Shown here one piece after another: positions 51,802 through 59,978 of a stretch of 64,000 bases of DNA. Source of the stretch: Bosea vaviloviae. Lineage in GTDB: Bacteria > Pseudomonadota > Alphaproteobacteria > Rhizobiales > Beijerinckiaceae. Location of the stretch: assembly GCF_001741865.1 (NCBI RefSeq), contig NZ_CP017147.1, positions 4,331,001 to 4,395,000 of the forward strand, in the 5' to 3' direction. Each line of letters starts with the position of its first letter. Position 1 is the stretch's first letter. A program made the position numbers and the translations under genes. Below the pieces are notes generated by a model. That model was not told the origin of the DNA. It searched no databases and saw only the letters and a program-made list of their open reading frames with translations.

Positions 51802-54800
51802 TCATGCCGCCTTCTTGCGCTCGGCAATCCGGGCCAGGTCCGTCAGCAGGCGGCGCGTGCCCTTGAGACGCAGCTCGGCGGTCTCGAAATCATCGATGAA
51901 GACCACACGCATGTCGGGGCGCACCTTCGCCAATGTGCCCTGCTTGGCGAGATAACCGACGAGGCCCTCGGGATTGGCGAATTCATTGTCGCGGAAGGCG
52001 ACGATGATGCCCTTCGGGCCGGCCTCGACCTTCTCGACATTGGCGCGTTTGCACAGGGCCTTGATCGCGACGATTTCCAGAAGCTGCTGCACCTCGTCCG
52101 GCAGCGGGCCGAAGCGATCGACCAATTCCGCGCCGAAGGACTGGATGTCGCCATCGTCGTCCAGCGTCGAGAGGCGCTTGTAGAGCGTGAGCCGCAGCGT
52201 CAGGTCGGTGACGTAGTGCTCGGGGATCATCACCGGCGCGCCGATCTGGATCGTCGGCGACCATTGCGCGGCGCTCTCGAAATCAACACCGGACTTCAGC
52301 GCCGCGACCGCCTCCTCCAGCATCTGCTGGTAGAGTTCGTAGCCGACTTCCTTGATATGGCCCGACTGCTCGTCGCCGAGCAGATTGCCGGCGCCACGGA
52401 TGTCCAGATCGTGGCTGGCAAGCTGGAAGCCTGCGCCCAGCGTGTCCAACGATTGCAGGACCTTCAGCCGCCGCTCGGCTTGCTCGGTCAGCTTGCGGTT
52501 TACCGGCATGGTGAAGAGCGCATAGGCGCGTACCTTGGAGCGCCCGACGCGGCCCCTGAGCTGATAAAGCTGGGCGAGGCCGAACATGTCGGCGCGGTGG
52601 ACGATCAGCGTGTTGGCGTTGGGAATATCGAGGCCCGATTCGACGATCGTGGTCGAGAGCAGCACGTCGTACTGACCCTCATAGAAGGCCGTCATGACAT
52701 CCTCGAGCTGGCCTGCCGCCATCTGACCATGGGCGATGCCGACCTTGGCCTCGGGCACCTGCTTGTCCAGGAAATCCTTGACGTCGGAAATATCCTCGAT
52801 GCGCGGCACGACATAGAAGCTGCGCCCGCCGCGATAGCGCTCGCGCAGCAGCGCCTCACGCACGATCAGCGGGTCGAAAGGCGTCACGAAGGTGCGCACC
52901 GCAAGCCGATCGACCGGCGGCGTCGCGATGATCGAGAGCTCGCGCACGCCGGTCATGGCGAGCTGGAGCGTACGCGGGATCGGCGTCGCCGTCAGGGTCA
53001 GCATATGGACCTCGGCGCGGAACTCCTTCAGCCGCTCCTTGTGGTTGACGCCAAAATGCTGCTCCTCATCGACGATGACAAGGCCGAGATCCTTGAACTC
53101 GATCGCCTTTCCCAGCAGCGCATGGGTGCCGACGACGATATCCATCGTGCCGTCCTTGATGCCGGCCTTCACCGCCTTGAGATCGGCCGCGGCCACGAAG
53201 CGCGAGGCCTGGCCGACATGGATCGGCAGCCCTTTGAAGCGCTCGGCAAAATTGCGGTAGTGCTGGCGCGCCAGCAGCGTGGTGGGCACCACGACGGCGA
53301 CCTGCTTGCCGTTCAGCGCGCAGGCGAAAGCGGCCCGCAGCGCGACCTCCGTCTTGCCGAAGCCCACATCGCCGCAGACCAGCCGGTCCATCGGCCTCCC
53401 CGCGGCCATATCGTCGAGAACGGCATCGATCGTGGCCTGCTGATCCTCGGTCTCCTCGAACGGGAAGCGGGCGCAGAACTCGTCATAGAGCCCTTCCTGC
53501 GGGACCAGGCGCGGGGCTTCCTTGAGGGCGCGGGCGGCTGCGATCGCGATCAGCTTGCCCGCCATCTCGCGGATGCGCTGCTTCAGCTTGGCCTTGCGCG
53601 CCTGCCAACCGCCACCGCCGAGACGGTCGAGCGGAACATCGGTATCCTCCGAGCCGTAGCGCGAAAGCAATTCGATGTTTTCGACCGGCAGGAAGAGTTT
53701 CGAATCCGCTGCATAGTGGATTTCGAGGCAGTCATGCGGCGCGCCCACCGCCGTGATCGTGCGCAGGCCAATGAAGCGGCCGATGCCATGATCGACATGG
53801 ACGACGAGATCGCCGGGGCTGAGCGATGACAGTTCGGCGATGAAATCCTGCGGCCGACGCGTTTTTTTGCGCGGGCGCACCAGCCGGTCGCCGAGAATAT
53901 CCTGCTCGCCGATGACGGCGAGCTTGCCGGCCTCGAAGCCGGTCTCGAAGCCCCAGACAGCCAGCGCCGTGGTGCCGGGCTTGAGATCGAAGGCGGCGCG
54001 CAGCGAACCCGTCATCTGCACGGTCTTCAAGCCGTGATCAGCCAGCACATGCGCCAGGCGCTCGCGCGAGCCTTCCGACCAGGCGGCGAGGATGACGCGG
54101 CGGCCATCGGCCTGCAGCGCCTTCACATGGGCGACGGCTGCATCGAAGACGCTGCCGGCATTGTCGGCGCGCTCAGCAGCGAAACTGCGGCCCTGACGCG
54201 CACCGAGATCGACGATCAGCTTGCCGTCGCTGTCGGGCAATTGGAACGGCGTCAACGCGGCGACACCCGCCTGGTCGACGATACCGCGCCATTCCGCCGG
54301 CGAGAGATAGAGCGCGTTCGGCAGCAGCGGCTTATAGGGCGCCCCGCCGGCGCTTGGCTGGTCCATCGCCGCCTTGCGGGCGTCGTAATAGTCCTTGATC
54401 AGGCTGATGCGCTCGCCGACGGCGTCATCGGCCTGGGCATCGAGCACCAGCGGGACATCGGGCAGATAGGCGAAGAGCGTGTCGAGCTTGTCGGCCAGCA
54501 GCGGCAGCCAATGTTCGAGCCCGGCCGGGCGACGGCCTTCGCTGACCGCTTCATAGAGCGTGTCGTCGCGGCCAGGCGTGCCGAAGGTCGTGATGTAGCT
54601 CTGGCGGAAGCGCTTGATGCTTTCGCTGGTCATCTGCGCCTCGGACATCGGCACGAGGTCGAGCCCACGCAATTGCCCGGTGGTGCGCTGCGTCTCGGGA
54701 TCGAAGGTGCGGATCGATTCCAGCGTATCGCCGAAGAAATCGAGCCGGATCGGCGCCGGCATGCCCGGCGGGAAGAGATCGACGATGCCGCCGCGCACGG

Positions 54801-55350
54801 CGAACTCGCCGGTCTCGCGCACGGTCGAGGTGCGCAAATAGCCGTTCATGTCGAGCCAGCGCGCGAGCTGCTCGGTATCGACCATATTGCCCGGCGCGGC
54901 CGAGAAGCTCTCGGAGGCGACCTTGCTGAAGGCCGGCACGCGCTGGAGCGCCGCGTTGACCGTGGTCAACAGCAGGCGCGGCTTGTCGCCGGACTTCGTC
55001 TTGGCGAGCCGCGACAGCGTCGTCATGCGATGCGCGACGATCGAGGGAGCCGGCGAGACGCGGTCATAGGGCTGGCAATCCCAGGCCGGGAAGGACATCA
55101 CCTCGAGATCGGGCGCAACGAATTGCAAGGCGTTCTCAAGCACCTGCAGGCGCTGGCCTTCACGCGCAATGAAGACGAGCATGGCCGCGCCCTCGGCCTT
55201 CTTCGCCCGGGCGCGCACGAGATCGGCCAGGATGACGGCGTCGAATCCATCCGGAACGCTGGCGAGCGTCGGCTTGTCGCCGCGATTCAGCGCATCGAGA
55301 ATGCGGTCGCTCTGGAGTTTGGCGAGTTGGGCGGGAGGCGGGATGCTCAT
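51802..55350 (-). CDS. mfd: Transcription-repair coupling factor
   Basis: 1182 aa DNA translocase that displaces stalled RNA polymerase and recruits UvrA. UvrB-like N-terminus ('FPAWDCQPYDRVSPAPSIVAHRM'), RNAP-interaction domain ('GDLVVHVDHGIGRF'), helicase motifs GDVGFGKT, 'VDEEQHFGVNHKERL', 'LTATPIPRTLQLAM' and 'QLRGRVGRS', and the C-terminal TRCF domain. The ATG at 55350 starts 'MSIPPPAQLAKLQ'. An upstream TTG at 55413 in frame would read through an 18-bp tandem repeat and is less likely. Confidence 0.96.
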   Translation of the reverse strand: MSIPPPAQLAKLQSDRILDALNRGDKPTLASVPDGFDAVILADLVRARAKKAEGAAMLVFIAREGQRLQVLENALQFVAPDLEVMSFPAWDCQPYDRVSPAPSIVAHRMTTLSRLAKTKSGDKPRLLLTTVNAALQRVPAFSKVASESFSAAPGNMVDTEQLARWLDMNGYLRTSTVRETGEFAVRGGIVDLFPPGMPAPIRLDFFGDTLESIRTFDPETQRTTGQLRGLDLVPMSEAQMTSESIKRFRQSYITTFGTPGRDDTLYEAVSEGRRPAGLEHWLPLLADKLDTLFAYLPDVPLVLDAQADDAVGERISLIKDYYDARKAAMDQPSAGGAPYKPLLPNALYLSPAEWRGIVDQAGVAALTPFQLPDSDGKLIVDLGARQGRSFAAERADNAGSVFDAAVAHVKALQADGRRVILAAWSEGSRERLAHVLADHGLKTVQMTGSLRAAFDLKPGTTALAVWGFETGFEAGKLAVIGEQDILGDRLVRPRKKTRRPQDFIAELSSLSPGDLVVHVDHGIGRFIGLRTITAVGAPHDCLEIHYAADSKLFLPVENIELLSRYGSEDTDVPLDRLGGGGWQARKAKLKQRIREMAGKLIAIAAARALKEAPRLVPQEGLYDEFCARFPFEETEDQQATIDAVLDDMAAGRPMDRLVCGDVGFGKTEVALRAAFACALNGKQVAVVVPTTLLARQHYRNFAERFKGLPIHVGQASRFVAAADLKAVKAGIKDGTMDIVVGTHALLGKAIEFKDLGLVIVDEEQHFGVNHKERLKEFRAEVHMLTLTATPIPRTLQLAMTGVRELSIIATPPVDRLAVRTFVTPFDPLIVREALLRERYRGGRSFYVVPRIEDISDVKDFLDKQVPEAKVGIAHGQMAAGQLEDVMTAFYEGQYDVLLSTTIVESGLDIPNANTLIVHRADMFGLAQLYQLRGRVGRSKVRAYALFTMPVNRKLTEQAERRLKVLQSLDTLGAGFQLASHDLDIRGAGNLLGDEQSGHIKEVGYELYQQMLEEAVAALKSGVDFESAAQWSPTIQIGAPVMIPEHYVTDLTLRLTLYKRLSTLDDDGDIQSFGAELVDRFGPLPDEVQQLLEIVAIKALCKRANVEKVEAGPKGIIVAFRDNEFANPEGLVGYLAKQGTLAKVRPDMRVVFIDDFETAELRLKGTRRLLTDLARIAERKKAA

Positions 55351-55352
55351 AT

Positions 55353-55452
55353 GGAAAGCGTCATTCTCGTGGAAAGCGTCATTCTCGGGCTTGTCCCGAG
55401 GATCTCGGGGCAACGGGCCACTGGTTTCAGAGATGGTCGGGTCAAGCCCGAC
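55353..55452. repeat. Tandem repeat and two short palindromes upstream of mfd
   Basis: An 18-bp unit (tggaaagcgtcattctcg) occurs twice in a row at about 55352-55387. It is followed by ctcggg-cttgt-cccgag (55384-55400) and gtcggg-tcaag-cccgac (55436-55452), both of the type common as intergenic repeats in Rhizobiales. Confidence 0.6.
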
Positions 55453-55485
55453 CAGGACGAGCGCGCGGGCACGCGCCTCATCGTC

Positions 55486-55782
55486 TCACACATGAATCGG
55501 CTTGCCGTGGTGATGAAACGCCTTCAGTCGCCGGAACACGTCGGTGTCGTAATTTGCGGGAACCTCGGCCTCGCCCGTTATCCATGACAACAAGTCGCGG
55601 TCGAGCACTTCGATCAACTGCTCGAACAGATCGAGTTCGGCGTCGCTCAGCTTGTCGATCTCGGCGTCGGCGAAGCGGCCCATGATCAGATCGGTCTCGC
55701 GCATGCCGCGATGCCAGGCGCGAAACAGGATCTTTCGCCGGCGCGGGTCGAGATCGGCGCTGGTCCTCGTCGAGCCACTCAT
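55486..55782 (-). CDS. sdhE: Succinate dehydrogenase assembly factor SdhE (FAD assembly factor)
   Basis: 98 aa. The R25-G-x-x-E29 motif ('FRAWHRGMRETDLIMG') is the flavinylation signature, followed by the helical 'LSDAELDLFEQLIEVLDRDLLSWITG'. It promotes covalent FAD attachment to SdhA. The ATG at 55782 is chosen; an upstream ATG at 55818 adds residues not found in the family. It lies between mfd and the divergent recG, a conserved alphaproteobacterial arrangement. Confidence 0.93.
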   Translation of the reverse strand: MSGSTRTSADLDPRRRKILFRAWHRGMRETDLIMGRFADAEIDKLSDAELDLFEQLIEVLDRDLLSWITGEAEVPANYDTDVFRRLKAFHHHGKPIHV

Positions 55783-55940
55783 GTGAAAACCTCGGGCAAG
55801 AAATCTGGAACGATGCAATGACGATCGGGCCGGCCCCGTCGCGGAGCCTGCCGTCGCGCGCTATATAGCGTTGCGACCCGGCGAAGTCAGCGGCAGAACA
55901 CCGAAGATCTTCGCACTCCTGACATGCCCCGAGTAGCCGC

Positions 55941-58043
55941 TTGCGCCCATCCCTTCTCGACCCGCTGTTCGCCCCCGTGACGACGCTGCCGGGCGTCGGC
56001 CCCAAGCTCGGCAAGCTGCTGGACAAACTCCTCGGCGACGAGACGCGCCCTGCGCGCGTCATCGACCTGCTGTTTCGCATGCCGACCGGTGCGATCGACC
56101 GGCGGCCGAGCGCCTCGATCGCCGATGCGCCGATCGGCGATGTCGCGACCTTCAACGCGCAGGTGACCGAGCATCGCCCCGCGCCGCCCACCAAGGCGAA
56201 GGCGCCTTATCGCATCATCGTCGAGGATGAGACCGGCGACGTGACGCTGGTGTTCTTCCACGCCGATGTGCGCCATCTCTTGCAGACCCTGCCGATCGGC
56301 GCCTATCGGCTCATCTCCGGCAAGCTCGAGCTCTGGGACGGCATGCGTCAGATGGCGCATCCCGACCGCATCCTCGATCCCAAATTCGCCGCGACATTGC
56401 CGGCGATCGAACCGGTCTACGGACTGACCGAAGGTATCAGCGCACGGGTGATGACGCGGATCTCGGCCGCGGCCGCAGAAAAATGCCCGGATCTGGCGGA
56501 ATGGCAGGACCCGAGCTTCCTGGCGAAGAGCGGGTTTCCGCCCTTCTTCGAGGCGATGCAGGCCTTGCATCATCCGCCCGATCTCAAGGCGATCGAAGGC
56601 GACACGATCGCGCGGCGCCGCGTCGCCTATGACGAATTGCTGGCGAGCCAGATCGCGCTCGCTCTGGTGCGACGGCAGCAGAAGAAGCAGGCCGGCCGGG
56701 CGACCGCGGGCGATGGCGCGTTGCGGCGGCGGATCGAGGGCGCCCTGCCCTTCACGCTGACGGAGGGCCAGCGGCAGGCGCTCAACGACATCCATGACGA
56801 CATGGAAAAGCCCGAACGCATGCTGCGACTGCTGCAGGGCGATGTCGGCTCGGGCAAGACGGTCGTCGCCTTGATGGCGATGGCCGCCGCCGCCGAAGCC
56901 GGGCGACAATCCGTATTGATGGCCCCGACCGAAATCCTGGCGCGCCAGCATGCCGAGCGATTGACTCCGCTCGCCGAAGCCGCCGGTCTCAAGCTCGCAC
57001 TGCTGACCGGGCGCGAGAAGGGGCCGGGCCGGGCCCGTGTGCTGGAGGGGCTGGCGAATGGCGAGATCGCGATCGCGGTCGGCACCCATGCGCTGTTCCA
57101 GGAGGGGGTCGCCTTTCGCGATCTCGCGCTTGCCATCGTCGATGAGCAGCACCGTTTCGGCGTGCATCAGCGCCTGCTGCTCGGCTCCAAGGGCGAAGCG
57201 GTCGATATCCTGGTGATGACGGCGACACCGATCCCGCGCACGCTGTCGCTGACCTGGTTCGGAGACATGGATATCTCGGTGCTGGCCGAGAAGCCGGCGG
57301 GGCGGAAGCCTATCGCGACCAAGGCGATCTCGCTCGACCGCTATGACGAGGTCGTCGGCGCGGTCGGGCGTGCGGTCGAGGCCGGCGCCCAGGTCTATTG
57401 GGTCTGCCCCCTGGTGCAGGAATCCGACACGCTCGATGTCGCCGCCGCGCAGGAGCGTTTCGATGCTCTGCGTGAGTTCTTCGGCGACCGGGTCGGGCTG
57501 CTGCACGGCCAGATGCCCGGACGCGACAAGGATGCGGCGATGTCGGCTTTCGTGGCGGGCCAAACGCGCATCCTGATCTCGACCACGGTGATCGAGGTCG
57601 GGGTCGATGTGCCCAATGCCAGCGTGATGGTGATCGAACATGCCGAACGCTTCGGCCTGGCGCAGCTTCACCAGCTGCGCGGGCGCATCGGGCGCGGCTC
57701 CACCGCCTCGACCTGCCTCTTGCTCTACAAGGGACCTCTGGGACCGGTGGCCGAAGCACGACTGACCATCATGCGCGAAACCGAGGACGGTTTCCGTATC
57801 GCCGAGGAGGATCTGAGGCTGCGCGGCGAAGGCGAGGTGCTGGGCACAAAACAGTCGGGCTCGCCGGACTGGCAGATCGCGCAGCTGGAAACGGATGGCG
57901 ATCTGCTCGCCGCCGCACGCGACGACGCCCGCCTTTTGATCGAGCGCGACCCGCATCTCGAAGGCCCGCGCGGCGAGGCTGTGAGGACATTACTCTATCT
58001 GTTCGAGCGCGATGTCGCGATCAGGCTGTTGCGCGCGGGGTAG
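55941..58043 (+). CDS. recG: ATP-dependent DNA helicase RecG
   Basis: 700 aa from a TTG start ('LRPSLLDPLFAPVTTLPGVGPKLG'). N-terminal wedge/OB domain ('YRIIVEDETGDVTLVFF'), helicase motifs GDVGSGKT near residue 300, 'TEILARQHAERL', D-E-Q-H near 400, 'MTATPIPRTLSL' and 'QLHQLRGRIGRG', and a C-terminal 'RGEGEVLGTKQSG' block. It remodels stalled replication forks and branched DNA. Divergent from sdhE. Confidence 0.96.
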   Translation: MRPSLLDPLFAPVTTLPGVGPKLGKLLDKLLGDETRPARVIDLLFRMPTGAIDRRPSASIADAPIGDVATFNAQVTEHRPAPPTKAKAPYRIIVEDETGDVTLVFFHADVRHLLQTLPIGAYRLISGKLELWDGMRQMAHPDRILDPKFAATLPAIEPVYGLTEGISARVMTRISAAAAEKCPDLAEWQDPSFLAKSGFPPFFEAMQALHHPPDLKAIEGDTIARRRVAYDELLASQIALALVRRQQKKQAGRATAGDGALRRRIEGALPFTLTEGQRQALNDIHDDMEKPERMLRLLQGDVGSGKTVVALMAMAAAAEAGRQSVLMAPTEILARQHAERLTPLAEAAGLKLALLTGREKGPGRARVLEGLANGEIAIAVGTHALFQEGVAFRDLALAIVDEQHRFGVHQRLLLGSKGEAVDILVMTATPIPRTLSLTWFGDMDISVLAEKPAGRKPIATKAISLDRYDEVVGAVGRAVEAGAQVYWVCPLVQESDTLDVAAAQERFDALREFFGDRVGLLHGQMPGRDKDAAMSAFVAGQTRILISTTVIEVGVDVPNASVMVIEHAERFGLAQLHQLRGRIGRGSTASTCLLLYKGPLGPVAEARLTIMRETEDGFRIAEEDLRLRGEGEVLGTKQSGSPDWQIAQLETDGDLLAAARDDARLLIERDPHLEGPRGEAVRTLLYLFERDVAIRLLRAG

Positions 58044-58106
58044 CAATCCCGATCAAATGCGCCCCGGCCGTTCGGGCCAGTGTGACGCCGCTTTGTGGGG
58101 CCTGCC

Positions 58107-58940
58107 ATGGATCCGATCAAGAAGGCTGTCTGGTGCATCGAAAGCCGCTTCGCCTCCGATCTCTCGCTCGACGAGATCGCCGAGGTGAGCGGCGTTTCAC
58201 GCTTCCATCTCAGCCGGGCGTTCGGAGCAGCCACCGGCCGCTCGGTAATGCGCTATGTGCGCGAGCGCCGGTTGTCGGAGGCGGCGCGCCAGCTCGCATC
58301 CGGCGCGCCCGATATCCTCTCGGTCGCACTCGACTGGGGATATGGCTCTCACGAGGCTTTCACCCGCGCCTTTCGCGATCAGTTCGGCCTCACGCCGGAG
58401 GATTTGCGTGCGAAAGGCGATTTGTCCTCGCTGCGACTAGCGGAGCCCATCGCCATGTATAGCGACATGCCCATCACCTTGCCGGAACCTCGTTTCGTGA
58501 CGGAAAAGCCCCTCCTGATCGCCGGGTTCGGTGGCAGTTTTTCCTATGAGAACACCGCAGGGATTCCCGCGCTTTGGCAACGCATCGCGCCGCATCTCGG
58601 CCATATCCCCGGCCAGATCGGCCATGTCTGCTACGGCGTGAGCTACAACTGCGACGATCACGGTCAGTTCGACTACATCGCCGGAGCCGCAGTTTCGGAT
58701 TTCAGTGAGCTGCCTGCCGAATTCGATCGCACGCGGGTGCCCGAGCAGAATTACGCCGTATTCGAGCACCGCGGCCACGTCACGCAGATCAAGCGCACCT
58801 ACGAGGCGATCTGGCAGGATTGGTTGCCGAAATCCGGGCGTAAGCCCGCCGACGGTCCGACCCTGGAGCGCATGGATGAGCGTTTCGACGGTGCAACCGG
58901 AAACGGCGTTCTGGAAATCTGGTTGGCACTGAAGGGCTAG
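58107..58940 (+). CDS. AraC-family regulator with GyrI-like effector domain
   Basis: 277 aa. The AraC DNA-binding domain is at the N-terminus (1-100: 'LSLDEIAEVSGVSRFHLSRAFGAATG', 'ILSVALDWGYGSHEAFTRAFRDQFGLTPEDLR') and a GyrI-like ligand-binding domain follows (about 120-277, 'NYAVFEHRGHVTQIKRTYEAIWQDWLP'). This is the Rob/SoxS-with-GyrI architecture, often controlling drug or stress responses. It has no adjacent target gene that stands out. Confidence 0.9.
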   Translation: MDPIKKAVWCIESRFASDLSLDEIAEVSGVSRFHLSRAFGAATGRSVMRYVRERRLSEAARQLASGAPDILSVALDWGYGSHEAFTRAFRDQFGLTPEDLRAKGDLSSLRLAEPIAMYSDMPITLPEPRFVTEKPLLIAGFGGSFSYENTAGIPALWQRIAPHLGHIPGQIGHVCYGVSYNCDDHGQFDYIAGAAVSDFSELPAEFDRTRVPEQNYAVFEHRGHVTQIKRTYEAIWQDWLPKSGRKPADGPTLERMDERFDGATGNGVLEIWLALKG

Positions 58941-58978
58941 AGCGATTTCCGATCCGATTGGATCGCTCAATTGCTCTA
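58939..58978. repeat. Palindromic intergenic repeat (second family)
   Basis: Outer arms ctagagcgatt / aattgctctag (one mismatch) enclose an inner cgatcc...ggatcg stem, directly overlapping the stop of the AraC-type gene. Followed by 'ctctttgttctaacgcg' and a 'gcgcaaacgcttcgcgttt' palindrome up to about 59025. It may double as a terminator. Confidence 0.6.
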
Positions 58979-59067
58979 GCTCTTTGTTCTAACGCGTTTT
59001 CTCCGCGCAAACGCTTCGCGTTTGTCGCGAGGGAACCGGCGTCCACTTCGCTCGAAAACGCTCCAAG

Positions 59068-59778
59068 CTATTTGCCGATATCCGTGTCCGGCATCAGCTT
59101 CGGCGCGGCCTCGCCCGGCTGGATCAGCCCCGCCGACATGATCAGCTTGGCGCCATCCTCGACGGAGATCGTCAGTTCGATGACCTCCTTGCGCGGCAGG
59201 TAGAAGAAGAAACCCGTGGTCGGGTTCGGCGTGCAAGGCAGGAAAACGCCGATCTGCTCATTTCCATCAGGCAGCTTTCCGGCGATCTCGGGCGCGGCCT
59301 CCTGAGCGATGAAGACGATCGACCACATGCCCGGCTGCGGGAACTGCACCATCCCGACCTTGCGGAACGAGGTGCCCGATTGCGAGAAGATGGTCTCGAA
59401 GACCTGCTTCACGCCCTTGTAGAGGCTGCGCACCACCGGCATGCGATTGAGCAGCGCCTCGCCCGCCTCGATCAAGGTGCGGCCGACCAGGTTGGCTGTG
59501 AGGAAGCCGAGCAGCGTCAGCCCGATCAAGCCGATGATGATGCCAAGGCCAGGAATCGGAAACGGCAGATAGGAATCAGGCAGGTAGGAGTTCGGGATCA
59601 GCGGCTTCACCAGCCCGTCGATCAGGGTGATGAACCACCAGGTCACGGAGGCCGTGATCGCCAGAGGAGCCGCGATGACGAGCCCGGTCAGGAAATAGCG
59701 CCGCAGCCGCGTGCCGGCCGTCGGACGCAACAGGTCGGTCTGGATGATGAGGCGGGGATCAGGCGGGCCGGCGGTCAT
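59068..59778 (-). CDS. DUF502 family membrane protein
   Basis: 236 aa with two N-terminal membrane helices ('YFLTGLVIAAPLAITASVTWWFITLID' and 'GLGIIIGLIGLTLLGFLTANLVG') and a soluble C-terminal half ('MPVVRSLYKGVKQVFETIF', 'VGVFLPCTPNPTTGFFFYLPRKEVIEL'-like). DUF502 proteins are conserved in Proteobacteria and plants (LCV-like) without a defined role. The ATG at 59778 is preferred over one at 59844. Downstream of glmS on the same strand. Confidence 0.87.
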   Translation of the reverse strand: MTAGPPDPRLIIQTDLLRPTAGTRLRRYFLTGLVIAAPLAITASVTWWFITLIDGLVKPLIPNSYLPDSYLPFPIPGLGIIIGLIGLTLLGFLTANLVGRTLIEAGEALLNRMPVVRSLYKGVKQVFETIFSQSGTSFRKVGMVQFPQPGMWSIVFIAQEAAPEIAGKLPDGNEQIGVFLPCTPNPTTGFFFYLPRKEVIELTISVEDGAKLIMSAGLIQPGEAAPKLMPDTDIGK

Positions 59779-59944
59779 GCGAGGGTTCCGGTCAATCGGG
59801 CGTTCAGCCGCCATTGGCCGGCCATCATGCGACAGACGTGCCAACGCTCCCAGCAGAATTCAAGGACCCGGCAGAATTCAAGAATTGTGGCGTGGATCGG
59901 CGAACAAGCTCGCCCCGGCATATCGCCGCTTGATGTCGGTTCGC

Positions 59945-59970
59945 CGCGAGCCGGCCTAAGCCGGCTCGCG
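59945..59970. terminator. Hairpin downstream of glmS
   Basis: A perfect 11-bp stem (cgcgagccggc / gccggctcgcg) with a ctaa loop, 9 bases beyond the glmS stop (reverse strand). No T-run follows, so termination may be partial or Rho-assisted. Confidence 0.55.
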
Positions 59971-59978
59971 AACAGCCG

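Noticed and set aside
52216..55587. Two long forward-strand open frames opposite mfd
   Set aside because: Low-complexity antisense translation; mfd on the reverse strand carries all helicase motifs.
55887..57956. 689-codon reverse-strand open frame opposite recG
   Set aside because: No domain; mirrors the recG codon pattern on the other strand.
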